From Chloroflexi bacterium HGW-Chloroflexi-10 (GTDB taxonomy: Bacteria > Chloroflexota > Anaerolineae > Anaerolineales > Anaerolineaceae), in NCBI GenBank assembly GCA_002840755.1, contig PHBZ01000023.1, positions 40,850 to 104,849 of the forward strand: 64,000 nt of DNA. Reading direction: 5' to 3'. Every line of letters begins with the position of its first letter. Position 1 is the first letter of the stretch. Of this stretch, positions 16,729 to 24,593 are shown piece after piece. Below the pieces are notes generated by a model that ran no database searches, was not told where the DNA came from, and saw nothing but the letters and a program-made list of their open reading frames with translations. The position numbers and the translations under genes were made by a program.

Positions 16729-17936
16729 AAGCTTTTGTCCTGTTGGGGAGAAAGTAGGTTAACTTTATCCAGGAAGTGTGCGCCAATTTTTTTCCAATCG
16801 TAATTTTTTTCCACGGTTTTCCGAGCCTGAAGAGCCAATTTTTTTTGTAGATCCTGATCTTTCAACAACCGGATGACAGATTGTGCAAATTCCTGGGGGG
16901 TGTCTGCCAGTAAATAATCGTGTCCATGCCGAACGTCCAGGCCCTCTGCTCCTTTGGTTGTACTCACAACGGTCGTTCCTAAGGCCATTGCTTCCAATAT
17001 TTTCAAACGGGTACCAGCACCTTGGCGTAATGGGACAATACATATTTCAGCTTCGGCCACCACAGGACGGATATCATCTACATAGCCGGTAAAAAAGGTG
17101 TTTTTATTTAATCTTAAGTGCTCTGTACTGACTCCATTTGTTTTACCGGTAATTTTTAGTTTACTTTGTGGATATTCGGATTGAACTATAGGAAATATTT
17201 CCGATAGAAAAAATTGCATGGCATCGAAATTAGGCAAGTATGTTAGTGCCCCACTATATACTAGTTCATGCTGATTTTTGGCAATTCCGTTTATTTGGTA
17301 ATAATTCAGGTCCACTCCATTTGGGACGCATATAACTTGTTGGGGTTGAATACGGGTATATTGCTGAACTCTGTTTGTATCCATATCAGAAACTGCCATG
17401 CAATAATCAAATGGGGTATATATTTTATCTTCATAATAACGAAATTTTAAATAGGCCAATGTGCGGCGCATGCGTTGTAAGATCGATTTTGACATAGGAA
17501 TCTCTTCTTTCAACATAAGAGCTAAGAGATTATCCATATCCACCACACGTTTGACCCCCGGTATTTTTAGCGCATAAGGAGCTGTTACAAATGTGAGTGC
17601 AAAAACCAGATCAGGTTGCCATTCGGCAGCAACTGAAGTAACCAGGTTTTCCATTTCTTTGGAATAACCGGCATATGCAGCACTGGGTTTTAACGAAAAG
17701 AAACCGAGTAATGATTTCCAGCGCTGATATTGGAAAGGTGCATGTGGAAGTATTTTGACTTCCTCGCAATATTCGCTGATATGTTCAATCCATTCCGGTT
17801 GAATAGGTTGATCTTCAAAGGAAATTAATGCCAGTCTGTGTTCAGAAGCCAGAGCCTTGATTAAATGGTAAGCCCGGATTTTGCTGCCTTGATTGCAAGG
17901 AAAAGGGAACCAGGTGGAGAGTACCAGAATCTTCAT
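16725..17936 (-). CDS. Glycosyltransferase family 4
   Basis: A 403-residue GT-B enzyme, third member of the related set with 10635 and 13141. Its N-terminus reads W-F-P-F-P-C-N-Q-G-S-K-I-R-A-Y-H-L-I-K-A, close to TIGR03087 relatives. The donor site has R-Q-G-A-G-T-R-L-K-I-L-E-A-M, which places the glycine loop before the conserved glutamate. The ATG at 17936 gives a normal N-terminus, and the stop overlaps the O-antigen-ligase-like gene by ATGA. The sugar transferred is unknown. Confidence 0.88.
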   Translation of the reverse strand: MKILVLSTWFPFPCNQGSKIRAYHLIKALASEHRLALISFEDQPIQPEWIEHISEYCEEVKILPHAPFQYQRWKSLLGFFSLKPSAAYAGYSKEMENLVTSVAAEWQPDLVFALTFVTAPYALKIPGVKRVVDMDNLLALMLKEEIPMSKSILQRMRRTLAYLKFRYYEDKIYTPFDYCMAVSDMDTNRVQQYTRIQPQQVICVPNGVDLNYYQINGIAKNQHELVYSGALTYLPNFDAMQFFLSEIFPIVQSEYPQSKLKITGKTNGVSTEHLRLNKNTFFTGYVDDIRPVVAEAEICIVPLRQGAGTRLKILEAMALGTTVVSTTKGAEGLDVRHGHDYLLADTPQEFAQSVIRLLKDQDLQKKLALQARKTVEKNYDWKKIGAHFLDKVNLLSPQQDKSL

Positions 17937-17941
17937 GGTTC

Positions 17942-18775
17942 CTACTCCTCAAAAAACTCAACCCAGTGTGAATGAGCAAATTCGAGTTTTAATGTATCAT
18001 AATTGCTGACCGCCTGGGAGATTGGGAGTTGCGATTGTTTGAAAGTTTGTGGTTGAACTGGATGAACAGGCAATTTCAAGAATTGCTGTATAGCCGGGAT
18101 GATCGTTGCGTAGTTGTTAGCCAAATCTTCATACTCTACCTGAAAGAGTGGGTGGGCAGAAAAGCGCGTATCAGCTTCCATTTCCCAGCGGCGGGTCTGT
18201 TCAAAATCTTCACGGAGTGCGTTTGGATCGAGGGTAATAGCGGTTTCGCGGTCCCTTTCGCCAGTCGTATTAACCCAATTGCCGCTGCGGGCTGCCTGGG
18301 CTCGCGACAGATGTGTACGCAGGATATTGCGGCGCTTAATATGGATAACCCGTAGCTGGGTATCTTCTTCCAATTCCTCCCAAATGGTGCGGAACGGTTC
18401 TTTTTGAGCATGATAGTAAAACAACTTAAACCCAACAGCACGTACTGATGGACGGAATTTTCTAAAAACAATCTGGTTTAAAAAATCCAATGGTTGAGTT
18501 TGGTATTGTTTTAGGATAGCCGGAGTTGTTTGATATTGAGCGGAGTCCCAATCAATTTCATTTTCATTGCGCAGAATTTCGCCCATTGTTACGATATTGG
18601 GGTGGTCATTAAGTAAACCCCGTAAAAAATTGGATCCGGTGCGGGAGCGGCCCAGAATGATGAAGCGGGTGTATTGGCGGTGACCCTGAATTAACCCTAG
18701 GTCTAAAGCCATTTTTTCTACAGTTGGGTTCTGCAAAGTAATCCATCCTTTTACGGTTCTCATTATTTTACGCAT
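17942..18775 (-). CDS. Sulfotransferase-like protein
   Basis: A protein of about 277 residues with a clear 5'-phosphosulfate-binding loop, L-G-R-S-R-T-G-S-N-F-L, near residue 42 and a following L-L-N-D-H-P-N-I, the pattern of bacterial sulfotransferases (Stf0/family 3). R-V-I-H-I-K-R-R-N near the middle could be the 3'-phosphate-binding strand. These enzymes move sulfate from PAPS to a hydroxyl of a sugar or lipid. A longer frame starts at 18841 but overlaps the upstream gene by 64 bp; the ATG at 18775 directly after the upstream TAA is more likely. With a second such gene at 33962 the glycan may be sulfated, though no PAPS-making genes are in the window. Confidence 0.75.
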   Translation of the reverse strand: MRKIMRTVKGWITLQNPTVEKMALDLGLIQGHRQYTRFIILGRSRTGSNFLRGLLNDHPNIVTMGEILRNENEIDWDSAQYQTTPAILKQYQTQPLDFLNQIVFRKFRPSVRAVGFKLFYYHAQKEPFRTIWEELEEDTQLRVIHIKRRNILRTHLSRAQAARSGNWVNTTGERDRETAITLDPNALREDFEQTRRWEMEADTRFSAHPLFQVEYEDLANNYATIIPAIQQFLKLPVHPVQPQTFKQSQLPISQAVSNYDTLKLEFAHSHWVEFFEE

Positions 18776-18777
18776 CT

Positions 18778-19692
18778 TTAGCCCTGTTTTACCGGTCGGA
18801 TTCCCCAGCGTTTTTTTAGAAAATCGGTCAATCCCTGCCATAAAGCATCTCGGTGTTGGCGCTTATTCTGCCAACGAGGTTTTAGACTCCATGATAATAA
18901 AGTTCTCAGGAAAAACAACCCGGTGGATAACCATATACGCAAGGATGGGTGATGTTTACTGTATAACAGAAGCCGGTTGCGTGTGCTGTAATAGGTGACA
19001 TTTGGGTTTGGTTGGTAATCTCTCTGGACACCCTTATGCCAGATTTTTGCCTGTGGAATCACAAACGCTTGCCACCCAAAGGAACGAATGCGTAAACACC
19101 ATTCGGTTTCTTCCCAATAATAGAAAAAGCGTTCATCAATCATCCCAGCCTGTTCAACAGCAGAGCGTCGGACACCAATAGCGCAGCCGGATATCCATTG
19201 AACTTCTTGTGGTTGATTGTATTGCCCATGGTCGGATTCATTTAAACCGCGATGCGAAGAATCCCATCGTTCTGAAAGGATACCGCCGGCAGATTGGATA
19301 ATGGTCGGTTCGTCGTAATGGTAAACCAGCGGACCAATGATGCCTACCTGTGGTAAATCTTGAACCACCGCCATTAATTGAGAAAAGGCATCTGGAGCAA
19401 GAATAATATCTTCATTCAGTACAAAAATCCAGTCAGCCTGTGCTTCCATAGCCAGGGCAATACCAACATTATTATTTCCGGCATAGCCCTTATTCTCTGT
19501 AAGAGAAACTTGTTGCACTTGGGGATATGCGGTTTGAATTGCTTCATATGAACCATCTGTTGATGCATTATCCAAAACAATGATGTGTAAGTTAGGATAT
19601 TGATTGTTTTTCAGGGATTGTAAACACGCCAGGGTATCCTCCCGCCGGTTGGTATTCAGAATAACAGCACAGATTTTTGGAACACTTTTCAT
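18778..19692 (-). CDS. Glycosyltransferase family 2
   Basis: A 304-residue GT-A enzyme: V-I-L-N-T-N-R-R-E-D-T near the N-terminus, I-I-V-L-D-N-A-S-T-D-G-S near 38-48, V-L-N-E-D-I as the DXD equivalent near 90-95 and the E-E-T-E-W-C-L-R-I-R motif near 185. The pattern is that of rhamnosyltransferase-like GT2 proteins. The predicted frame could begin at a TTG at 19695, but the ATG at 19692 overlaps the epimerase stop as ATGA and is preferred. It likely adds one residue of the repeat unit. Confidence 0.87.
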   Translation of the reverse strand: MKSVPKICAVILNTNRREDTLACLQSLKNNQYPNLHIIVLDNASTDGSYEAIQTAYPQVQQVSLTENKGYAGNNNVGIALAMEAQADWIFVLNEDIILAPDAFSQLMAVVQDLPQVGIIGPLVYHYDEPTIIQSAGGILSERWDSSHRGLNESDHGQYNQPQEVQWISGCAIGVRRSAVEQAGMIDERFFYYWEETEWCLRIRSFGWQAFVIPQAKIWHKGVQRDYQPNPNVTYYSTRNRLLLYSKHHPSLRIWLSTGLFFLRTLLSWSLKPRWQNKRQHRDALWQGLTDFLKKRWGIRPVKQG

Positions 19693-20687
19693 CAACTTAA
19701 CCAGGCCACTGGGAAATTTTTGGTAACTTCCACCCCTTCAAATTTTTTGCTTTGGCGGGCGCCATGTTTTTTAACCCAGGCAGCCATTTTTTCCAGACCT
19801 TCCTCGAGTGTATGGGTTTTCTGCTTGCCAAAAACATTTTCAATTTTCTGGTGGGATGAATAAGCATCTTGTACCTCATTCCGCGCTGGCAGGTGGACGA
19901 TGTCCATGTTGGACCCCATGGCTTTTCCGATCGCCCCGGCTAACTGAATTACGCTGTAAGGTTGATCCGCGCCAATATTAAATATTTTGTTGTAAGCGGT
20001 TGGAGTATCAATAGCTGCTGCCATTAATGGAGACATATCGCCAATGTAGCTAAATGCCCTTGTCTGGTTGCCATCCCCAAATATAGACATGGGTTTTCCC
20101 TGCAGAATCTGATTCATAAAAATACCGACTACATTACGGTATTTGTCGCCTATGTTCTGGCGTTCGCCATAAACGTTGTGAGGTCGGAAGATGATGTAAT
20201 CCAGGCCAAACATGTTTTTGCTGGCGATTAATTCCTGTTCTACGGCGTACTTAGCAATGCCGTAAGAGTCTTCCGGATGTGGGATGGTTTCTTCCGTCAT
20301 CGGTAGTTCTGGGCTGGCACCATAGACTGCAATGGAAGAAGTAAATACAAAACAACGTATCTGATGGTTTATCGCAGCATTGATCAGGTTTACACTCCCG
20401 ATCAGATTATTGTTGTAATTAAAGCGCTTGATGAAATGACTGAGGCCTTCAGCCGCATAGGCAGCCAGGTGGTAAACGTACTCGAATTTTTCTGCTTCAA
20501 AGAGATGATTGATCAAATCGACATCGTTAATACTGCCTTGAACAAACTTCGCCCCGGATGGAACATTTTCTTCAAATCCGCCGCTAAGGTCATCCAACAC
20601 AGTAACATGGTGCCTGCGCGCCAGTAAAGCATCAGTGACGTGCGAACCAATAAAACCTGCGCCGCCTGTTACCAAAATCTTTGCCAT
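19692..20687 (-). CDS. NAD-dependent nucleotide-sugar epimerase/dehydratase
   Basis: An extended short-chain dehydrogenase of 331 residues. It shows the NAD-binding G-G-A-G-F-I-G-S-H at 8-16, the H-L-A-A-Y strand end near 70, the T-S-S-I-A-V-Y-G segment near 117-124 and the Y-G-I-A-K catalytic pair. R-P-H-N-V-Y-G-E-R-Q is typical of UDP-glucose 4-epimerase relatives (WbpP/GalE-like). The exact substrate cannot be told. GAGGAA precedes the ATG. It supplies a nucleotide sugar to the glycosyltransferases that follow in the operon. Confidence 0.85.
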   Translation of the reverse strand: MAKILVTGGAGFIGSHVTDALLARRHHVTVLDDLSGGFEENVPSGAKFVQGSINDVDLINHLFEAEKFEYVYHLAAYAAEGLSHFIKRFNYNNNLIGSVNLINAAINHQIRCFVFTSSIAVYGASPELPMTEETIPHPEDSYGIAKYAVEQELIASKNMFGLDYIIFRPHNVYGERQNIGDKYRNVVGIFMNQILQGKPMSIFGDGNQTRAFSYIGDMSPLMAAAIDTPTAYNKIFNIGADQPYSVIQLAGAIGKAMGSNMDIVHLPARNEVQDAYSSHQKIENVFGKQKTHTLEEGLEKMAAWVKKHGARQSKKFEGVEVTKNFPVAWLS

Positions 20688-20710
20688 AATTTCCTCATTT
20701 CAATAATAAT

Positions 20711-21820
20711 TTAGCCGAATATATATGCGTACCATCGCTTAAGAAAGGTACGCTCGGTAATTTCCATAATAAGTATAGGGATCGATAATCCCAAAAGGAT
20801 CAGAATAGGTTGGAACAACCATTGCCACCCCAAAATTTGAGGAGCGAAGTTGTAGATGAGTTTGGCTGTTAGGGTTAATACCAGGGTATGAGATAGGTAT
20901 ATACCAAATGATTTGCTGCCCAGATAATTTAACCATTTGGATTTAGCTATTTGTTTCAATGGAAAACTTAGAAAAACTCCCAGAACCATTAAGGCGTACA
21001 ATGCATCAAGTATTGTTTCGCGGGTTGGGAACCAGCCTCTACCGGAGTTTGCAAGCAAAGTTTCCCATTCCCATATACCTGCTGGGATCAAAAGTATTGC
21101 AGAACATAAGAATACCCAGCGCCATCTTGAAAGTTTTGCCAGGATCGCATTCAAATTAAAGCCGACTACAATTCCAAGGCTAAACCAAAATAATCCCCCG
21201 AAAAGCATCCATGAAGGAGAGATGGCACGAATAAAGATTTCACCTGAAAAATGAATATTTAAAATCAGAAGATATTGCATTCCCCGAATAACCAACAAAA
21301 GCAGCAATGTTCCTGCAAGTAAGATCCATGGCCATTTTCTGGCCAGGCGGGTTAATAACGGGGAAATAATATAAAGTTGAACCAATAAAGGAATAAAATA
21401 AAATGTCTCTGCCGCTTTGCCAGTGAAAAGGATTTCCATGTATTGTAACGGGGTATAAATTTCTCCCAATAGTGCTTTAAATATAAGCGTAAGTACACTC
21501 CAAAGTAAAAATGGAACGATTAGGAAGATTAACCGGTTAAACAACCAGACAATTTTAGGGAAATTTTGGTTCTTACCAGTGGCAAATGCAATAAAATAAC
21601 CGGAGACAAACAAAAAGGTTGGGATCGCAAAAATTATTAACTGCTCAACAAAGCGCAAAGAATAATAAGATAAAGAGCCAAGCTGATCGAAATTGGGAAC
21701 CTCCACAGGCAGGTAACGGTGGGTCCACCAAAATAAAGAGGTAAAACCCCACCCGCTGGCATGAAACAATATTACACAGATGATTGCTAGTCCGTTGATT
21801 GCCAGTAATTTTTTTACCAT
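20711..21820 (-). CDS. Membrane acyltransferase family 3
   Basis: A 369-residue protein with about ten membrane helices and the features of the acyltransferase_3 (OafA/NolL/WecH) family: an early I-L-F-H-A-S-G-W with the catalytic histidine near residue 20, F-L-F-V-S-G-Y near 73-79, and a late S-K-S-F-G-I-Y-L-S-H-T. Such enzymes move an acyl group across the membrane to a sugar. It is a close relative of the adjacent gene 21845-22951, so the pair arose by duplication. Both directly follow the carrier-protein/halogenase-like cassette on the same strand and are candidates for transferring its product to the glycan; acetyl transfer is the conservative alternative. Confidence 0.87.
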   Translation of the reverse strand: MVKKLLAINGLAIICVILFHASGWGFTSLFWWTHRYLPVEVPNFDQLGSLSYYSLRFVEQLIIFAIPTFLFVSGYFIAFATGKNQNFPKIVWLFNRLIFLIVPFLLWSVLTLIFKALLGEIYTPLQYMEILFTGKAAETFYFIPLLVQLYIISPLLTRLARKWPWILLAGTLLLLLVIRGMQYLLILNIHFSGEIFIRAISPSWMLFGGLFWFSLGIVVGFNLNAILAKLSRWRWVFLCSAILLIPAGIWEWETLLANSGRGWFPTRETILDALYALMVLGVFLSFPLKQIAKSKWLNYLGSKSFGIYLSHTLVLTLTAKLIYNFAPQILGWQWLFQPILILLGLSIPILIMEITERTFLKRWYAYIFG

Positions 21821-21844
21821 CCGAATTCGTTTGTCCCTTCCTGG

Positions 21845-22951
21845 TTATCCAAAGATAACCTTATAGGTTTTTTGTAATGGTGATTTTCGCACTAACCACA
21901 TAAAAGTTATAGGAATAATCAGGCCAGTGATAGCAATGATGAATGCAAAAAGAACGGCCTGACCCAATAGCCATGGTGCAAAATGATAGATACTGCGGCT
22001 GACTAATTCCATTACCGGAATATGAACAAGGTAAATGCCGAAGGATTGGCTGCCTATTTTCTCGGTAAAGCTTTTAAGAGGGAGTGCTCCATTGAAACTT
22101 AAAAATGTTAATAAGAATGTTAGAGCATATAGGGCATCAATGAGGGTTTCACGTGTTTCGATCCAGGGAAGCCCACTGGCACGAAACAATATTTCCCATT
22201 CCACCATGCCGGCGACGAAAAATAGAATGGTCAAACTACCCCATAGAAGCGTTTTGTTTTCTACCCATTTTTTGATAAGGTCGCGATGGAAACCGATAAC
22301 CATTCCCAAACAGAACCAGAATAACCGTACCAAAAACAACCATTTGGGGAACAATACAGAGATATTAACAATGAAAGGAGAATTGGATCCAATAATGAGG
22401 GGGTACTGCAAAAGATGGAAAGCGACCTGCATCAATCCGGTTACCACTAGTAAAATTTTCCAATGGTTACGAGCCAGCGGCACAAGAAATGGTGACAGCA
22501 AATAGAGTTGGACTAATAAAATGACGAAATAATAGGCGGGTGTACTGGCTCCTGTAAAATAAAATAGGGCTAATACACGTAAGGGAAGCTGATTCCCTTC
22601 AGCAAAATTGAGTGCTACAAAGAGGGTTGTCCATAACAGGTAGGGTATGACCAGAAATTTGACCCGGTTTAGAACTGTTTTCCAGGAGATGGTGGTTTCT
22701 TTTGCAGGTGTGGTAAACGCTACAAAAAAACCGGATACAAATAAGAAGCCGGCAATACAAAAGGATACCAATTGCTCAATGAATCGGAATGAGTAATATG
22801 CACTGGTACCAATCTGAACTGCCGGATCCACTCCAACAGGCAGGTATCGATGAAACCAGGAAAACATGGCCGTGAATCCCCATCCAATGCTATGAAAGAG
22901 GATAACAGCCAGGATAGCGAGGCCATTGAAATACAATAATTTTTTGGTCAT
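21845..22951 (-). CDS. Membrane acyltransferase family 3
   Basis: A 368-residue multi-pass acyltransferase_3 protein, paralogous to 20711-21820: both begin with an x-K-K-L-L-x-x-N-G-L-A-I pattern, V-I-L-F-H-x-x-G-W with the catalytic histidine, F-L-F-V-S-G-F/Y, and a late S-Q-S-F-G-I-Y-L-V-H. A GGGAAGG site lies just before the ATG. It is 20 bp downstream of the halogenase-like gene and 24 bp upstream of its paralogue, so all are surely co-transcribed. Duplicated acyltransferases may modify two positions or two acceptors. The donor may be acyl-CoA or a carrier-protein thioester; sequence alone does not tell. Confidence 0.87.
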   Translation of the reverse strand: MTKKLLYFNGLAILAVILFHSIGWGFTAMFSWFHRYLPVGVDPAVQIGTSAYYSFRFIEQLVSFCIAGFLFVSGFFVAFTTPAKETTISWKTVLNRVKFLVIPYLLWTTLFVALNFAEGNQLPLRVLALFYFTGASTPAYYFVILLVQLYLLSPFLVPLARNHWKILLVVTGLMQVAFHLLQYPLIIGSNSPFIVNISVLFPKWLFLVRLFWFCLGMVIGFHRDLIKKWVENKTLLWGSLTILFFVAGMVEWEILFRASGLPWIETRETLIDALYALTFLLTFLSFNGALPLKSFTEKIGSQSFGIYLVHIPVMELVSRSIYHFAPWLLGQAVLFAFIIAITGLIIPITFMWLVRKSPLQKTYKVIFG

Positions 22952-22971
22952 ACCTTCCCTGCTTTGAGCGA

Positions 22972-24282
22972 TTAATGCGGTGTTGGTTGCGATGAGGCTA
23001 AAATGGTCTCGGGGATTTCATCCAACGGGATACTGGAGAGCTGTTTTTTGAAAATATGATTCTCGGTCTTTTCAACAGTCTCTATATACCGGCGCATAGC
23101 ATCCAAAATATCAACTTCACTCCGTTCAAACACCTCACCCTGTAAAAGGCGTAATATTTCTAGTCGATATTTTTTGGATTGGATAAAATGAGTAAAGAGC
23201 GGCAGTAATTTGTAATATAACCGAATAAACTCATACCAAACACTAACCCCGCCTCGAAGTTTTTTCTCATAGGGCATTAACATTTCTTCACTGACATTAT
23301 TAGCCTTTAAGGCGGTTTCAATGGTTTCAGCAGCAAATTTCGCACTGTAAAGCGCAATGCTGACCCCAGAAGAGAAGATGGGATCCACAAACCGAGCCGC
23401 ATCACCTACCATAAGGAACCCATTACCAACAAAACTTGACATTGAATAACTGTAATCACCCTCGGTTTTGAATTCATTCACGCGTGTGGCTGGTTCAAGT
23501 GCTTTTTTCAGTGCGGGATTGGAAGCAACATAGGTGTTGAAATAGGCTTCCATATCCCCTTTAAATTCACGGAATACTTCACGTTCTACAACAATACCCA
23601 TTGAAGTGATTTTTTCATTGATTGGAATTTGCCATGCCCAACCACGTTCCACCGGGAGAAAATAGATATGGATATAATCTTCAGAAATGGGGATCTCCCC
23701 ACGGGCTACATTTTCATACCAGGCATGCACAGCATATTGATTAAAAATAGGATCATTCTTTTTGGTATTTAATTGCCTGCCAAGGATTGTACTTCTACCG
23801 CTGGCATCTACAACCATTTTAGCGGGAATATCCACATCCTGATCACCCAACCGGATCCGTACACCGACGGCCCGGTCTTCTTCAAAAAGAACTTGTTTGA
23901 CTCCAACCCCTTGAATAGTTTGAGAGCCCAGGCGTTGTGCGTTCTTGAATAACAGTAGGTCAAATTTTCCCCGATCGACATGGTAAGTATACGGTTGGCG
24001 AATACCTTCCTGTGGAAATTCTTCAAACCGGATTTGAAATTCACGCCCGCCCGGTTCATGCCAGGATGCACCGAATTTATGGACAAAGGCTTCCTTTTCC
24101 ATAGTGGGCAGGAAACCAATCTCTTCAAATATTCGAGTGGAAGATGTCACCATTGATTCGCCTACATGCGGGCGAGGGTGTATCTCTTTCTCGATTATGA
24201 TGTTGCTGATTCCTTTCATGGATAAAAAGCTACCCATAGCAGATCCAGCCGGACCTCCACCAATAATTACGACATCGACCAT
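22972..24282 (-). CDS. Flavin-dependent halogenase-like oxidoreductase
   Basis: A 436-residue FAD protein. The N-terminal I-I-G-G-G-P-A-G-S-A at 6-15 binds FAD; P-H-V-G-E-S at 38-43 and K69-F-G-A-S follow, as in halogenases acting on carrier-bound substrates. W215-A-W-Q-I-P220 fits the W-x-W-x-I-P motif that separates flavin halogenases from monooxygenases. G-D-A-A-R-F-V-D-P-I-F-S-S-G at 293-306 matches the second flavin contact and the F-x-D-P-x-F-S-x-G stretch of that group. Known relatives such as PltA chlorinate pyrrolyl-carrier-protein using reduced FAD, oxygen and halide. The gene lies 14 bp after a carrier-protein gene, as expected. A GGAGG site precedes the ATG. No flavin reductase is encoded nearby. 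A hydroxylase or geranylgeranyl-reductase-like role remains possible. Confidence 0.7.
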   Translation of the reverse strand: MVDVVIIGGGPAGSAMGSFLSMKGISNIIIEKEIHPRPHVGESMVTSSTRIFEEIGFLPTMEKEAFVHKFGASWHEPGGREFQIRFEEFPQEGIRQPYTYHVDRGKFDLLLFKNAQRLGSQTIQGVGVKQVLFEEDRAVGVRIRLGDQDVDIPAKMVVDASGRSTILGRQLNTKKNDPIFNQYAVHAWYENVARGEIPISEDYIHIYFLPVERGWAWQIPINEKITSMGIVVEREVFREFKGDMEAYFNTYVASNPALKKALEPATRVNEFKTEGDYSYSMSSFVGNGFLMVGDAARFVDPIFSSGVSIALYSAKFAAETIETALKANNVSEEMLMPYEKKLRGGVSVWYEFIRLYYKLLPLFTHFIQSKKYRLEILRLLQGEVFERSEVDILDAMRRYIETVEKTENHIFKKQLSSIPLDEIPETILASSQPTPH

Positions 24283-24296
24283 TTTTGCCTCCGCAA

Positions 24297-24539
24297 TCAG
24301 GGTTGTTTGGATGTGAGGAATTGGTTCAAAGCAGCAACGCTCTGAAAATTTTCCAATACCACATCTTCATCCGCGATCTGAATATTAAATTCTTCCTCAA
24401 TAAACCCAACCAGTTGCAATATTCCCAATGAATCGATAATGCCTTCGCTTAATAAATCATCATCTGGTTGGATTTGGGCTTTACGCCCTTTCGATAATTC
24501 TTTTTGAACGAAATCGGTTAATACTTTTGTATAATCCAT
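24297..24539 (-). CDS. Acyl/peptidyl carrier protein
   Basis: An 80-residue carrier protein. The phosphopantetheine-attachment serine is S37 in G-I-I-D-S-L-G-I, followed by a typical helix L-V-G-F-I-E-E-E-F-N-I-Q-I. A strong AGGAGG site lies 6 bp before the ATG. It sits between a stand-alone adenylation gene (54 bp upstream) and a halogenase-like gene (14 bp downstream), so it most likely carries the amino-acyl group made by the first while the dehydrogenase and the halogenase-like enzyme modify it. It corresponds in position to PltL. No phosphopantetheinyl transferase is in the window. Confidence 0.88.
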   Translation of the reverse strand: MDYTKVLTDFVQKELSKGRKAQIQPDDDLLSEGIIDSLGILQLVGFIEEEFNIQIADEDVVLENFQSVAALNQFLTSKQP

Positions 24540-24593
24540 GAGCTCCTCCTAAAATATAACAAACACTGAGGTAAATTTCTCATTGTTTGGTTC

